A stretch of DNA of 64,000 nt from Saturnia japonica (GCA_033032175.1 CM065304.1:14012001-14076000); one strand, 5' to 3'. Numbered from the stretch's first letter, positions 21,301 through 32,063 are shown. A program made the numbers and translations. The notes: generated by a model from the sequence alone, not told the origin.

Positions 21301-22710
21301 GTGTTATCGACCTTGTCTGAGGCTGGTTTCACATTTAACTGGAAAAAGTGTACCTTTCTAAAGTCTTTAGTGGAGTATCTGGGCTATGTAGTCAGCGATA
21401 ATACCATCAAACCGAACCCTGAGAAGGTAAAGGCTCTAGCTAATGCCCCTCTACCAACATGCGTAAAGGAGTTACGGCAATTCAACGGTCTCGCTGGTTA
21501 CTTCAGAAAGTTTGTGCCTAATTTCTCCTCAATCATGGCACCCTTATACTTTCTTACAAAAAAAGACGCTAAATGGAATTGGACAGACGAACATAAAAAA
21601 GCACATGCTATAGTGATAGGGTATCTAACCTCCGCGCCCGTATTGACGATTTTTGATCCTAAGAAACCAATCGAACTTCATACCGAAGCAAGTTCGATTG
21701 GATATGGGGCAATTTTATTTCAAAAGGTTGACAATCAGCTCAAAGTCGTCGGCTATTTCAGCCAAAGAACAACCGATGTCGAAAGCAGATACCACAGCTA
21801 TGAGTTAGAAACCCTAGCTGTTTTTAAAGCATTGAAACATTTTCGGCACTATCTGCTTGGTAGAGAATTCAAGGTCATAACAGACTGTAATGCTTTAAAA
21901 GCATCGCGTCATAAACGTGAACTTTTACCTCGCGTTCACAGAGGGTGGGCTTACATGCAAACTTTCGACTTTGAAATCGAATATCGAAAGGGTGAAAGAA
22001 TCCCTCACGTGGACTATCTCAGTCGAAACCCCATTAGCTATAAAGCGGTAAATGTTGCACGTGTAAATGATGAGTGGTTACAGGCCGAACAGAGGCTGGA
22101 CCCTGATATTAAGCGGATCATCGAATCTGTTGAAAATGACACACTTGATGCCAGTCTTAGATCATCATACACCTACAAGGACAATCTCCTTTTCAGAAAT
22201 TTCCAAGTAGATGGGAAGACTATAAGCCGCATTATGATTCCAAAAAATTTTCGGTGGCAGATAATCCAAAGATTCCATGAGGAATTAAAACATCTCGGAT
22301 GGGATAAAACTTTAACGAAAATAAGGGAGCATTTTTGGTTCCCTAAAATGACCTCATCTGTCAGGGCATACGTGGACCACTGTTTGCCGTGTAAAATAAA
22401 TAAGAACCCTTCCGGTAAAAAGCAATCTGCCTTACATCCGATAGATAAAATTGCAGAGCCATTTCATACTATTCACATAGATACGACCGGTAAACTGACG
22501 GGTGGAAAGGCTGCCAAAGAGTATGTCATTGTTATTGTCGATGCTTTTACAAAATTTTGTTATCTTACCGCAGTTAAAGACTTAAGTTCACGATCGGCCT
22601 GTGAAGCTCTTCAAAATTTCGTTCACATATTCGGAACGCCTAAACGGATCATTTCTGATCAGGGTACATCTTTCACAGGACAAGATTTTCAAAATCTCTG
22701 TAGAGAATAG
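21301..22710 (+). pseudogene. gypsy RT end, RNase H and integrase front
   Basis: In frame with the preceding part after one stop codon. RT thumb (FLGY-like EYLGYVVSDNTIKPNPEK), the palm-to-RNase H link FNGLAGYFRKFVPNFSS, then RNase H with HTEASSIGYGAILF, SYELETLAVF and ITDCNALKAS. The first RNase H catalytic position reads Glu where family members usually have Asp (HTDAS). Integrase has an HHCC zinc motif (FHEELKHLG ... CLPC), then HIDTTGK and ISDQGTSFTG, the first two residues of the DDE triad. It stops at TAG 22708-22710, just before the third. Confidence 0.8.
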
Positions 22711-23323
22711 TCAATTGAATTCCACGAAATTGCAAGTGGTGTTTGCCGAGCCAACGGGCAGGTAGAACGGATAATGTCAGTATTAACAAATTGTTTCTCG
22801 GTTGCCGTAAACCATGAAAACAGATCTTGGAAATCTGTTATCGGTGAGGTTCAACTTGCTCTAAATTGCACAGTATCCAAAAGTACAGGCATGAGTCCAT
22901 TTCAGCTATTAATTGGTTGCAACAAGAGTCCACCAAAATTAAATTATCTCACGACAGATGTTGACTTTAACAATGAAAAGGATCTGTTAGAAATAAGACA
23001 GTCGGCAAAGGATAGGATGGACGAGCAGGCAAAGAAGGAAAAAATGCGCTATGATGTAAACAAAGCCTCAGTACGTTCTTTTGTTAAAGGCGATCTAGTA
23101 TTACTTAAAAAAAAACCCTCGTGTGATTAACAAATTAAGCGAAAAGTTTAGTTGGCCATGTAAAATCACAAAAGTTTGCCCAAATGAACGTTACTTAGTT
23201 GAGCCATTATCCGGAGGGCGTGGTCAGTACGTTTGTCATGAACGGTTACGTAAATATCCAGCTAGTCTGTCAGAATTATCAGAATGTTTAGGTCCTATAG
23301 AATTTAAAGATAATGAATTTTAA
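22711..23323 (+). pseudogene. gypsy integrase C-terminal part
   Basis: Same frame after the TAG: ANGQVERIMSVLTN carries the likely Glu of DDE. LNCTVSKSTGMSPFQLLIGC and a basic C-terminal domain (VKGDLVLLKKK) follow. A frame change in a run of nine A at 23107-23115 moves the remaining codons (INKLSEKFSWPCKITKV, YLVEPLSGGRGQYVCHERLR) to another frame ending at 23323. These are GPY/F-like C-terminal residues of gypsy integrases. Confidence 0.75.
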
Positions 23324-23806
23324 ATAATCTCACTGAACAACTAATTACTTTACATAGCTTGTTTAATCGGAAACTGATAATAAGGCTAAGATTAGTGTTA
23401 GGTACTTAAAAAGAACTAAGAAATCGTTTTATATTTTGTTATAAAGAATAATGTTTACTTTTATTTGTTATTGTGTTGATTGTGAATTTATGGATACGTA
23501 ATGGGCTAATAAACGCCTTACGTTCATATTTTGATCCATGGTGTTTTCTTGATACACTGAAAGCTTCCACGCTTTGTGAGGTAAATGGATTGAAAGTCTT
23601 ATCGCTTTGTCCTAGTGTACTGTTAAAAGCTGTTACGCTTTGCAGAAATGTGTACTGAGTTTGATGAAAGCTTCCACGCTTTGTTTTGATGTATTATTGA
23701 GTTCTAGATAAGGTTGAAAGCTATTAGAGACGCTTTGCCTGTACAGCTACCATCGGCCTGAAATATGGAAATCAACGCGAGAACGCGCTGACTTGCAGAA
23801 TGGCCG
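23324..23806 (+). other. gypsy 3' untranslated region
   Basis: 483 bp between the integrase stop and the 3' LTR with no env-like ORF. It holds the array of five short inverted repeats at 23559-23737. The 20 bases before the LTR (ending GCAGAATGGCCG) are not purine-rich as a plus-strand primer site normally is. Confidence 0.6.
23559..23737 (+). repeat. array of five GAAAGC-N-GCTTTG short hairpins
   Basis: Five imperfect copies of GAAAGCTTCCACGCTTTG begin at 23559, 23592, 23625, 23666 and 23716. Each pairs AAAGC with GCTTT around a 4-9 base loop. The first three are 33 bp apart; later spacings are 41 and 50 bp. Loops vary (TTCCAC, TCTTATC, TGTTAC, TTCCAC, TATTAGAGAC) while the arms are kept, apart from unit 2, whose left arm reads AAAGT. 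Confidence 0.75.
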
Positions 23807-24083
23807 TGTCAGGGATTACAAAATATCCGTGGTTATTTTATTTATTTATCTGCAACACATAATAACATCATAGACAGCCGAGCTATGGATAGACTGTGAC
23901 ACCACATCTAAGTTGTCAGTTTTTAAAAAATGATGAAAGCTGTCAGTAGTGCGTTCGATTGAGTTTGACTTACTTCATCTCGAGACAGCGCCCGCGCCAG
24001 GTGTGCGCACTGACTAAATAAAAACCGAAATGGCGGATGCCTCCAGCGAACACATAGATGCCAATCTTTTCCCTTCTGCGACA
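23807..24083 (+). repeat. gypsy 3' LTR
   Basis: 277 bp, same length as the 5' copy, two substitutions noted (ATCTATTCCCATC against ATCTTTTCCCTTC). It repeats the gag start codon and first 18 codons. Confidence 0.85.
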
Positions 24084-24329
24084 TATATTAGTTTAGCTCG
24101 AATTTTACGGATATGTTATTAGTCAGATCGCGACTTCTTTGCAATCGTGGCAACCGCCCAAGCCGAGGTCCGGCCACTTTGGCACTCTTGCGCGCTTGTT
24201 GTCCACGCTTTCGCGGCTGAGTTCCTTAAGTGCTCGCCCCCAAGCCCGGTAAAGCTGTGAAAGCCATAAGCGGCTCTGTTTTTGTATAGGGCCCCTCAGG
24301 CTAACAGTAAGGTCAGATAGAAAAAAAGT
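24084..24329. other. GC-richer flank of the gypsy element
   Basis: It follows the TATA flank. About 24120-24310 is clearly more GC-rich (CCGCCCAAGCCGAGGTCCGG, CGCTTTCGCGGCTGAG), with no frame I recognise. It may be the tail of another old element. Confidence 0.3.
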
Positions 24330-24815
24330 CGCATGACTTATTATATAAATTGTTTATTTTAGAGATGTAGCATACCTTAAATGTAAAGTTGATTGCACGA
24401 TGATTTTTTTTAGTGATAAATATGGTTGATAATACGATTATGCTTGGGGTGTGTAAGCTGTGGAAATTAAATAACAAAAATAATCTATAACAACAATTGG
24501 GATCGAAATCTGATGAAATACTTTAATTGAATGCCTGACGCCAAACAATAAGATTAATTCTTCGTTGCGGGTTGCTAGAGTAAATATATAGGAATTACAT
24601 AAATATATATTTTTATTACACATTAATTTTCGACTCGATCGATTAATTATCGATTCGCTCATTTTATTATTTTGGTCTAATCTAGTTTTAAGTAACATAG
24701 AAAGTAACGCTGCAACTTAGTAAGAAAAAAACGAAAATTCACAAAAAGCTTTAAATAGGAAGTTATTTAGGATTTTGTCTTGCAAAATGGTGTATAACGT
24801 TTATCAGTATCATAA
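24330..24815 (-). repeat. dispersed repeat family E, copy 2
   Basis: Reverse complement is collinear with 7130-7745 over most of its length, including CGTTACTTTCTATGTTACTT, AGACCAAAATAAT, TTGTTGTTATA and CATAATCGTATTATC. Divergence is substantial, with several indels. Confidence 0.6.
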
Positions 24816-26059
24816 TTTTTTTAAATGATAATAGTTTGATAGTCGAAGTGCATGTTTTTGATGATGTCGATATTTGCACGACTTAAAATTTTTTTCGTTG
24901 TTAACATTCTTGGAACACTTCTTGGAGGACTTTTTATGATGAATAAAAAACAGTAAATATTTTTTTGGCAAAATATAAATAATGATCATTTGAACTACTT
25001 TCAGTAAGATTAAATTCCATACGAAAGAATTTACAGTTAACATCTAGTTTTATATCTGTAAAATAAGCTTTGTTATTCTCCGGTTGTTAATTGCATAATT
25101 ACTCAATACAATTTAGATAGTAATCGTTCCTAATCGAAATGATTTTCTGTGTAGAGATCTTAGTTTTTAAACTGTTTTCTTTTGTTGTCTCGTCGATTAT
25201 ACCCTAAGCGCAACGTGCCTTGTGTAAAAAATGGCAAACCCTGACCGACACATGCGACAAAGGCCGTAGTTGACTGCACCATTTCTAAAGCAATGTCACA
25301 GCGCCACCAGATTTGTTTGCATGCCAATATTGTGTTGTCTAGGGAAATTTATGAATTTAATCTAGTGGTGGCGCGTTTTGGTCTTTAAGTCTCATAATAC
25401 TACAAATCAACTTACTATAATCGGATTCAACACTATGTGTATCAAAAATATGAAGAAAATTTCATTGATTTCGAGTCCATTCGTGACTCGAATGATAAAG
25501 TCGATTACAATTCTTTTAACTTTTTAAATAGGAACATTTTAGCATCCGCCTGTTACTTTGAACATGTTAACTACAATATAAAATTTAACAAAACAAAAAA
25601 TTTATAATCATCAGCCTGTACACACACAGCTTTATCTTAGTAAAGAATTTTTAGATTCAGAAGAGTACTTCCAGAGATTTCCTTCTAGAAACATATTCAC
25701 AAATCAGGCCTCTTTATAATTAAATAGAAAGGTAGATATCAAAACCGTGCCCATTACTTACTAACCTACTTTATATGAAATATCTATTATTCGATAACAG
25801 CGCGTGTAATGTAAAAATACCAATCGCAATGTATAATTTGCATTTATAACTAACTAGCTGTGCCTCCACGAATTCGTCCACGTAGTATATTTCGTAGAAA
25901 AACAGCAACTATTAATAAAAACCTGACCTCGCCTCAATCTCACCATACGGTATTTGACCCGTTTAGGCTTTGATAATACCCAACTAAAATTATTTTAAAT
26001 GTCAATCCATATCACAGTTTAACAATAATACCGATATTATCTAAAATAGATAAAGACTG
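24816..26059. other. intronic DNA with small repeat scraps
   Basis: Mostly unassigned. Near 25850-25900 there is a short CTAACTAGCTGTGCCTCCACGAATTCGTCC segment resembling the start of repeat family B/C. Nothing else is recognised. Confidence 0.4.
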
Positions 26060-26290
26060 ACGGCTATGCTCGAGGTCCTGGGTTCGATTCCCAGGTTGTG
26101 CAAAGTGTTATTGGGTTTTTCTATGAAATTCTCATTAGCAGCTCGGAAATTGGCTTTGTGTCGAATTAATGCAATAAGCTCACCCCCTATTACTTACATG
26201 GGATTAAAAATATATCCGGCGAACTTTGAGTATACATTAGTACACCTCTGCCCAACCCTTCGGTGAATACATATGCATAGAGGCATACAA
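26060..26290 (+). repeat. tRNA-derived SINE, copy 1 (5'-truncated)
   Basis: It contains the pol III B box GGTTCGATTCC followed by CCAGGTTGTGCAAAGTGTTATTGGG, a body shared with the copies at 40043-40299 (+) and 30811-31060 (-), and the end CCCAACCCTTCGGTGAATAC. The A-box region is truncated or degenerate. Confidence 0.7.
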
Positions 26291-26719
26291 AAATGTTGAG
26301 TTTTGCAATACTTTACGAAACGCTAAGTTTGTTTAAAACTTTATTTTTATAAACCATTATTTTCCAGTGTACCTACGATTTATACTATTATAGAGTTTAT
26401 AGTATTTCTGGTTAGTGTAACTTAATGTAAATCTTGGTAGCCAAAAATACTAAACAACGACATGTATCGTAGAAATGTAGATAAAATAGATTTTGTTACT
26501 AATTTCAATATTTAAAAATATCCTTAATATTTATCTAAACAATATTATAAATAATAATAAAAGCCCAGCCTTAAATTATTAATATACGTGCTTGCAGAAA
26601 GTATACTTAAGTGTGACAATAAATATCCAATCAATTTTGTTATAATTTAAACCAAGCCGTACAGTGCTATCTATAAATACTGATGGAAAAGAAAAAGGGA
26701 GTCATGAGGACTGCCGACA
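26291..26719. other. intronic DNA without recognised features
   Basis: AT-rich; nothing recognised. Confidence 0.4.
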
Positions 26720-27033
26720 GAAGTGAAAACTTAAAACTACACACAAACAGTTGTTATTTTTGGATATCAAAATTAATTGTTTGATCTTAAATTAAAACTT
26801 GTAAATCAAAACTGTTTCACACAACAAATTTGTTTTATCGCGTTAGTAAAATAACTCCTAAATGACTATAAAATCCGTATTGCATAGTAATTTTAGGTTT
26901 AAGAAAAAATAATGATGTTCTTCATTTTTAGGTTATATTGCTACAAAGACTCCGTTTATCGTTAACACGTCACGTGACCATGTCGATGACGACATGCATA
27001 AATTTACTCCCTTCATATAGAAGTTTTCACTTC
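26720..27033. mobile_element. candidate MITE, GAAGTGAAAACTT inverted ends
   Basis: GAAGTGAAAACTT at 26720-26732 is matched by its inverse at 27021-27033. A related sequence at about 41020-41260 shares ACTGCCGNCAGAAGTGAA and ATCGTTAACAC.CACGTGAC. No coding capacity. A target duplication was not identified, and the true ends could be further out. Confidence 0.4.
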
Positions 27034-27719
27034 AAAAATGCCTATATTTACATTTATTTATTTTATTTATAATTGTGTAAAGATAAAATAATTTACATTA
27101 ATTTGGTATAATTTTACTGTATTTCAGTAAATATTCTCAATAAATTACAGAGTTACGTGTTTTATAACAATCGGTCAAGCCGTTTATGAGTTATTTCCGT
27201 ATATACAGTCAAACTGACAGTTATTTTTTAAATTTCATATTCGCGATCAGATTTTATAATCTTATTATATTAAGTGAGCAATTCTTTTATACATATATAA
27301 TTGGTTTCTCGGAAACGGCTCCAACGATTTCAATGAAACTTTGTATTTAGGTAATGTTTTACATTTCAAGTATACCTAGATAGGCGTTTTTTTTTCTAAG
27401 ACACCGAGCAAAGCTCGGTCGCCCAGATGTTGGATAATTATGTAACACAAAATTTTGAAAAAAGTCTCATGTACAGACAGAGCTACAGATATATCCGTAT
27501 AGATGAAACTATCAGATCATACATTTTTTAAATGTGTGAATATTATTGTAGTAGAATTGCCATTAATTTATTTGTACTATTTTATTAAAGATAAGATTAA
27601 GTGAGGTCAACCTTTTTTGAATAAAGTCGGATTGAGAGTTTTTAAACATGTGTCAAAATAAAATGTAAATTAAATCACAAGCATTATGGAGTATTGATAT
27701 CAACTTCAAAGCAAATCAC
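27034..27719. other. intronic DNA with repeat scraps
   Basis: It contains a family C-type ending near 27160-27230 (CGGTCAAGCCGTTTATGAG) and AT-rich filler; no ORF. Confidence 0.4.
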
Positions 27720-28085
27720 GGCCAAAATAACTTGTATCTCTTTTTAACCCCGTTAGGGAATGAATTTATATAAAATACAAAACACGTCAATTCCATCAAT
27801 TCAATTCTGATTTGATTTGATTTCAATTTGATTCATCAATTCTGTTAAAAAAGGTTTATGCAAAATTTGAAGTAGATTGGACCAAGGAATCACGTTGTCC
27901 CATATAAACTTTGCCCCCCCTTTTTCACCCCTTTAGGGGTAGAATTTCGCAAAATCCTTTCTTATCAGATGCCTACGTCATATAAAGAACACACCCTCCA
28001 AGTTTCAGGTTTCTACGATCAGCGGTTTAGCCTGTGTGTTGATCCGTCAGTCAGTCATACAGGACAAAGCATTTTATATGTATAG
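27720..28085 (+). repeat. lepidopteran-style dispersed repeat family F
   Basis: It contains TTTTAACCCCGTTAGGGAATGAATTT, a second CACCCCTTTAGGGGTAGAATTTCGCAAAATCC, GATGCCTACGTCATA, and CAGCGGTTTAGCCTGTG...CAGTCAGTCATACAGGACA. From memory this module order is very common in moth and butterfly genomes. Non-coding. Confidence 0.55.
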
Positions 28086-28716
28086 ATTTTTGGGGGTAGG
28101 TGTGAGGGACAGGGTGTAAAGTTCCTCATGGACCATAGAAAAGGGAGGATTTTCCGACCAGACGGGTGTTGTGTCTCGAGGGCATTAGCCCCCACGGTTG
28201 TTGTCGGGTTCTTGTATATATTTCAATTGTTTGATTGATTCTAATATCGCAATCTAGGATGCGTCGTATGTGGCGATATAGATGTCGCTACAGATTATTC
28301 TACTATATATTAACAAAATACTACTTGTGGCAACAACCGCTGTTTGATTATATCTTTTCGCGGTTACTGTATTTACATACATATGTACCGTCACGTGCAC
28401 ATCATTATCGCAAATCGAAATTAATTGACACATTTATCGTTCATGTCAAATAATCTTGAGTTATAGTTTAATGAACCTCTCAAATCTCACATTCGTTTAA
28501 TGTTGAATCTACGCCGTATTTGTTGACTTAGACTTTATTGTAGTTTAAAGTTTTAGTGTTAATACACTTATTTGTTTGGGTAGTAATCAGACTTTAGAAT
28601 TTCTTTATATTCCAGTAGAGACCATCGACGTAATTAGCACTTAATGTCAGACGCGATGAATTGAAATCCCGACCATCTTTGGCAATCAATTACACTTACG
28701 TGAATGGTGTTCTCAT
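28086..28716. other. intronic DNA without recognised features
   Basis: A small frame at 28235-28453 has no convincing protein character. Nothing else is recognised. Confidence 0.35.
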
Positions 28717-28941
28717 ATGTTCACTATATGGACGCACTTTCCGAAAGAAGATTGGCTACAAGCCATTGGAGAGCACAAGGACGTCGAAGTTGAGGTAGTC
28801 ACTGTTGCCGAAAGCGGTCAGGAGCATAATCATAAAACGGTACACGTCTTCCGCAATATTCCTTATTCATTACATGGGTGCGAGTACTGTATACGTGTAT
28901 CTAGATTTCTATACAAAAGAGGTGGCGTTGTGATGGAGTGA
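28717..28941 (+). CDS. hypothetical 74-residue ORF, unidentified
   Basis: It starts at ATG 28717 and encodes MFTIWTHFPKEDWLQAIGEH, then KDVEVEVVTVAESGQEHNHK and a Cys-containing stretch (HGCEYCIRVSRFLYKRGG). Its base composition is richer in G and C than the intron around it, and its amino-acid mix looks protein-like. There is no recognised domain, no poly(A) signal and no clear splice context. It is most likely a transposon scrap; a small gene nested in the fry intron cannot be excluded. Confidence 0.2.
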   Translation: MFTIWTHFPKEDWLQAIGEHKDVEVEVVTVAESGQEHNHKTVHVFRNIPYSLHGCEYCIRVSRFLYKRGGVVME

Positions 28942-29209
28942 ACAGTTTTAGTAGTCCTGGTTTATGGTTAACACATGGGGAAGATCCTCAAACATTCAAA
29001 ATTATGTTACGAAGGGACCCGTTATTTGTATTTATTTAATGAATTAAAAAGCACGGGATAGTTTATCATCCTTAAAATTAACTTACAAATCAATGGTGGT
29101 TTTATTTATGCTTAGTCGAGACTCTTTTTCCATATACGTTTCAGATATAAAATAACTAGTCTATAAAACATCTTTCTAAATTGTAAAAGGTATGAACAAC
29201 ATATGCTAC

Positions 29210-29600
29210 TACTACTACTACAAGAAAGATGTATACTCTCCCGGACTTTTTTGTAGGTTTCTTTAATGCCTATGATTATGTAGGACATTAATTTGCTATA
29301 TGCTGAGATAAGCAACTTAAGCGCCCGAATTGATTCACCATGACCAGTTATTTTTTATTTGTGCGGAACCCTAATTCTGTTTCTCCCTATATCATCAGCT
29401 ATCTATCAGTGAAAGTCCCGTCAAAATCGGTCCAACCGTTTCGGAGATTACCCGGAACAAACAGACAGACGACAGACAAAAATTTTAAAAATGGGCTTTT
29501 TGTTATAGGTATCGAATATACGTTCATATGCATTTAGTAAAAAATAAAACTGTTATTTTGACATTACAAACAGACACTTAAATTTTATTAATTGTATAGA
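29210..29600 (+). repeat. dispersed repeat family B, copy 1 (5'-truncated)
   Basis: It runs from AAGATGTATACTCTCCCGGAC through TTAAGCGCCCGAATTGATTC, AATCGGTCCAACCGTTTCGG and the CAGACAGACGACAGACAAAAATTTT tail to TTTTATTAATTGTATAGAT. Full-length copies elsewhere start ACTAGCTGTG. Copies: 36090-36545 (-), 41290-41450 (+), 42725-43215 (+), 43375-43490 (-), 47290-47440 (-), 48040-48095 (+/-), 48571-49021 plus 62945-63025 (+). Confidence 0.7.
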
Positions 29601-29944
29601 TTAAAAATTGATCAAGGTTTTCGTTGTTACTGTTTCATTATTTTAAGTTGTCGTGTGTCCTATATCGATATTCATTATTGCAACCTACATGTATTTGCAT
29701 TACCCGCAGGGCGAGGTTCGTATTCGAAATTGCAATAGCTTTGCGGACTACGTACGATTGACGGATTTATAGTGTGATTGGAAAATGAACCGGGGACGTG
29801 TTTCAGTTGCTCTTCTGTAATGAACTATCTCGTCTCATATTTGTATTTGTTTACAACTGGTGTTGTTATGTACCTATGATGAACTGTTGTCATTCGTGCA
29901 AGTTGCATTTTTAATACCCTATAACTTTAACTACAACTATAATT

Positions 29945-30345
29945 AGCCGTGTGCCCGCGGCTCCGCAAGCGTTTATTATGCAGTATTTATTTTTACTCCT
30001 TAATTTTATTTAAGTCTATCAATTGAAAAATAACATATGTATATATACTTCCCGTGTACAAAACAAATTCAAAATCAATAGAGAACTTTTTTTTTACCAT
30101 TCGTAAATGTATTATTGACGATTCTTATATCCTGTCAATTAAGGAATGACTTAATAATTATGCTTTCCGTGTAGAAAATTTTGTCATAATCATTTAAGAA
30201 TTAATATAATTATATTTTATTACGATTTCGATTTTCTACGTCAATTGACCAATGGCATAAACTTCCCGTGTACAAAAAATTATAAGAATCGGTCAAGGTG
30301 CTTCTGAGTTAAATCTGCACCTACGCCTGTAAACAAACACAAAAA
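29945..30345 (+). repeat. dispersed repeat family C, copy 2
   Basis: It begins GTGTGCCCGCGGCTCCGCAAGCG, contains CTTCCCGTGTACAAAA modules, and ends ATCGGTCAAGGTGCTTCTGAGTTAAATCTG. Collinear with 14908-15415. Confidence 0.6.
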
Positions 30346-30810
30346 ATGTAATGGCTTTTTATTATTCTGTGTTGTTTATATAGGATGTTGGGAAATTAGG
30401 AAAACAATTATTTATATAGACAGAACTACTGATTAATTCAAATAGTATATTATCAATAATATAATATAATATTCAATATTATCCTTTAAATAAATTTGCA
30501 GTTTCATACCCAAGAGTGAAATAAATATCAGTTACACAAAAGTTGCATTAAAACAACATATGTCCTGTAATTGTTAATAATGCAAAACGGAAATTAATGT
30601 AAATAAAAAGCAGAAAAATTAATACAAATGAACCAATGTAGGTCGATATAAGGATATCATTGTAACAAGATTACATTGTATATATTTATTCGACGTTAGT
30701 ATTATTTTAAAAAGCCATCTTGTGAAACACTTGAGAGAGATACTTCTAAGAGAGGTAGAGAAATAAGATATTTTTTTAAATTCTGCATTCTTGGGGCAGA
30801 CTAAACATAT
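30346..30810. other. intronic DNA without recognised features
   Basis: AT-rich; nothing recognised. Confidence 0.4.
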
Positions 30811-31060
30811 ACATAACATACCATTACGCCTGTATCCCCGAAGTGTTAGGCAGAGGTGTACTAATGTACACCCACAGTTTGCCGTGTATGTTCTTTTAGG
30901 TCCCATGTAATAGGCGGCAATCTTATTGCTATATTAATCGGGCACAAAGCCAAACACCGAGCTGCTACTGAGAATTTCATAGAAAAACCCAATAACACTT
31001 TGCTCGACCTGGGAATCGAACCCAGGACCTCGATCATAGCAGTCTCGTTTAGGACCATCG
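30811..31060 (-). repeat. tRNA-derived SINE, copy 2
   Basis: On the minus strand it has the B box (GGGTTCGATTCCC, inverse at 31011-31023), then CAGGTCGAGCAAAGTGTTATT, GCAGCTCGG, the CCTATTACATGG segment and CTAACACTTCGGGGATACAG. Very similar in layout to 40043-40299. Confidence 0.75.
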
Positions 31061-31062
31061 CC

Positions 31063-31260
31063 GAAGATCGCAGCCAAATAACATTTTATTGTGTTCCTCC
31101 GGTGAGTAAGTTTTCCAGAGCTTTTTGGAAAATGGGAGTACAAGGTCGGCAATGTGTTAGTGTTACCTATAGTATTACAAGCGTCCATAGGTTAAGGTAG
31201 CAGTTTATCACCAGGCGGGCCGGTATGATTGTTTGCTACTTTAGTTGTATATAAAAAAAA
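31063..31260 (+). repeat. dispersed repeat family D, copy 2
   Basis: GAAGATCGCAGCCAAATAAC to GGCGGGCCGGTATGATTGTTTG plus an A run. Collinear with 16814-17010. It abuts the SINE head-on and lies 90 bp upstream of a fry exon. Confidence 0.6.
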
Positions 31261-31349
31261 GTTGTGACTATATATTGGTTATTCTAATGTACTGGATTCG
31301 TTAATGGATTACAATTTATAAGGGCTAACAGTAAATAATATTATAACAG

Positions 31350-31510
31350 GGAGTATCCTTGCGATCACTACACGGCGATCATCAATGTAACCCTCATGTG
31401 CACGGGGTGCCCTCGAGCTCCCGTTCAAGAAAGCGCTCTGCAATTGCTGCAAATTCTCGACAAGCGGTTCTTCGGCACTATCGGCCCCTTACCGTCCGAC
31501 GATGACGTTG
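31350..31510 (+). CDS. fry: furry (fry) exon g, internal (last in window)
   Basis: The acceptor TTATAACAG ends at 31349 and a strong donor GTGAGT begins at 31511. The peptide is [40 protein letters not shown] and [13 protein letters not shown]. It matches Furry [21 protein letters not shown]...LQLLQLLDQRFFG. It takes AG|G (Arg) from the exon at 9698-9852 and ends one base into a codon. The following conserved segment, which should include a HPELTMPMFSEI-like motif, is not found anywhere to the right. Confidence 0.93.
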
Positions 31511-31862
31511 GTGAGTTTAAATATTAAGCCTTTTATTAAATCGTGTTTATTTCAGCTAAAGGTATTTTTATAATGGTCGTCAATTATATAAAAAAAGTAT
31601 TATTAGGCTTAACATCTTAAATGCCAGGAAATTAAAGTTTTTCAGCAATTGAAACAAAAAAGCTTATGCAAAAACGCGTTGACTGTTTTTTCTTGACTAG
31701 CCATGATAAACTTAATATAAGAATATGCCCAAAAGTCAACTTTCTAAAAAGTCCTGGAAGATACTAGAAAAATTTGTACATGAATACAGTGTGTAGAACA
31801 ATATTCAATAAATATGTATATATCCAATAGTTGACAATTTGGAGCTTTATAAATCATAATTG

Positions 31863-32063
31863 AGAACCAATTTTCAACAAAAAAGAAAACCAACTTCAAT
31901 GATATTGTGGAGTTCCCTGGTGTATCTTCGAAGTCGAAGGTTCAATGCCAACGAAAAAATAATCATTCAGATCAGTTTGTAAACAAATAACTTATGGCTG
32001 AACATCCATTAAAATAACATTCGAATTGAGAACTTCCTCCTTTTGTTGAAGTCGGTTAAAAAC
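31863..32063 (+). repeat. dispersed repeat family A, copy 3
   Basis: AACCAATTTTCAACAAAAAAG to TTGTTGAAGTCGGTTAAAAA, with CAACTTCAATGAT and GTGTATCTTCGAAGTCGAAGG. The middle part carrying GAGGTATCCC is deleted relative to copy 1. Confidence 0.65.

Larger units (their letters stand above)
18874..24083 (+). mobile_element. Ty3/gypsy LTR retrotransposon, complete but disabled
   Basis: Two 277-bp LTRs (18874-19150 and 23807-24083) start TGTCAGGG and end CTGCGACA. By eye they differ at only two positions, both in the last 20 bp. A TATA sequence flanks both ends (18870-18873, 24084-24087), fitting a 4-bp target duplication, although the left flank is an AT microsatellite. Inside is gag, protease, RT, RNase H and integrase in gypsy order. 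I see no clear tRNA primer site after the 5' LTR and no polypurine tract before the 3' LTR. Four lesions break the reading frame. Confidence 0.85.
9853..31349 (+). other. fry giant intron (21.5 kb) between exons f and g
   Basis: GT at 9853 and AG at 31348-31349 bound this intron. The coding phase across it is consistent (AG|G) and the encoded protein joins at the conserved [10 protein letters not shown] point. It is filled with transposable elements described separately. Confidence 0.85.

Noticed and set aside
23324..23806. env gene of an errantivirus
   Set aside because: The interval between integrase and 3' LTR has no ORF with signal peptide or transmembrane segment, so no env is present.
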